Source: Marinifilum sp.
GTDB taxonomy: Bacteria > Bacteroidota > Bacteroidia > Bacteroidales > CG2-30-32-10
Direction of reading: 5' to 3'
Assembly: GCA_020718065.1 (NCBI GenBank)
Contig: DYDE01000012.1
Coordinates: forward strand, 1 to 53,281
Length of the DNA stretch: 53,281 nt
Shown piece after piece: positions 53,214-53,281 of the stretch; positions within the stretch are counted from its first letter, which is position 1, and every line of letters starts with the position of its first letter. Made by a program: the position numbers and the translations under genes. The notes under the pieces are model-generated. The model saw only the letters and a list, made by a program, of their open reading frames with translations, did no database searches and was not told the DNA's origin.

Positions 53214-53281
53214 ATGAAAAAAGTTATTAACAATGGGTTTGCATGTAACTCTTGTAAAATGAAGGGAAAGCAAATTTTATT
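53214..53281 (+). CDS. Possible start of a rightward gene (partial)
   Basis: An ATG at 53214 opens a frame that runs to the window end: 'MKKVINNGFACNSCKMKG' and on. The promoter at 53144-53175 lies 38 bases upstream. With 22 codons visible nothing can be said about function; the C-x-x-C may be chance. Confidence 0.3.
   Translation, partial: MKKVINNGFACNSCKMKGKQIL

Overview
The window is AT-rich and looks like part of a chromosome from an anaerobic or facultative Bacteroidota, probably Bacteroidales-like. Evidence: several promoters match the Bacteroidetes pattern TTTG-N19-21-TAnnTTTG; there is a T9SS type A C-terminal sorting domain (29840-31045); a futalosine-pathway menaquinone gene (mqnD); [FeFe]-hydrogenase maturases (hydE, hydF); ribosome-binding sites are mostly weak. 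No taxonomic search was possible.

Layout. 1-1700: the end of a fibronectin-III-like protein, a strong terminator, and two leftward secreted or lipoprotein hypotheticals. 1780-11136: a rightward selenium locus. It starts with a promoter and tRNA-Sec (anticodon TCA), then selA, selB, a class V cysteine desulfurase/selenocysteine-lyase-like gene, yedF, a DUF3343 gene, selD, a TusA-like gene, a DsrE-like gene, a TusA-OsmC fusion, and a MetE-like zinc methyltransferase whose frame is interrupted by one UGA. That UGA sits where I recall a Cys in relatives and is followed by a GC-rich hairpin, so the gene very probably encodes a selenoprotein (Sec222 of 389). 11.5-24.3 kb: response regulator, SirB1-like protein, mrdA-rodA, aspartate aminotransferase, a cell-wall-sugar recycling operon (kinase-RapZ fusion, a 42-residue zinc-ribbon ORF absent from the ORF track, murU-like), rsmA and mqnD. 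24.4-25.2 kb: gene-free, holding a palindrome and eight exact-period 42-bp repeats. 25.2-35.6 kb: an autoregulated-looking membrane protein/XRE pair, a DUF4395 protein, a two-lobed class V aminotransferase, a CDF transporter, a T9SS beta-propeller, a TPR histidine kinase with NarL-type regulator, and an acyl-CoA dehydrogenase. 35.7-50.3 kb: mostly leftward housekeeping (isocitrate dehydrogenase family, rarA, hydE/hydF/aspA, glycosyltransferases, xdhC-like, nucleoside deaminase, two CPBP proteins). 50.4-53.3 kb: tRNA-Arg(CCT), a GIY-YIG nuclease ORF running into it, a broken second copy of that tRNA holding a palindrome, metG with a similar palindrome in its coding sequence, and the start of a rightward gene.

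How it fits together: SelD makes selenophosphate (selenium possibly supplied by the desulfurase, YedF and DUF3343 protein), SelA converts Ser-tRNA-Sec to Sec-tRNA-Sec, and SelB delivers it. The only UGA-interrupted reading frame I found in the window is at the end of the same locus, directly behind three sulfur/selenium-carrier-like genes. My leading candidate for an undescribed system is therefore this TusA/DsrE/TusA-OsmC/Sec-MetE-like module. Its substrate cannot be read from the sequence.
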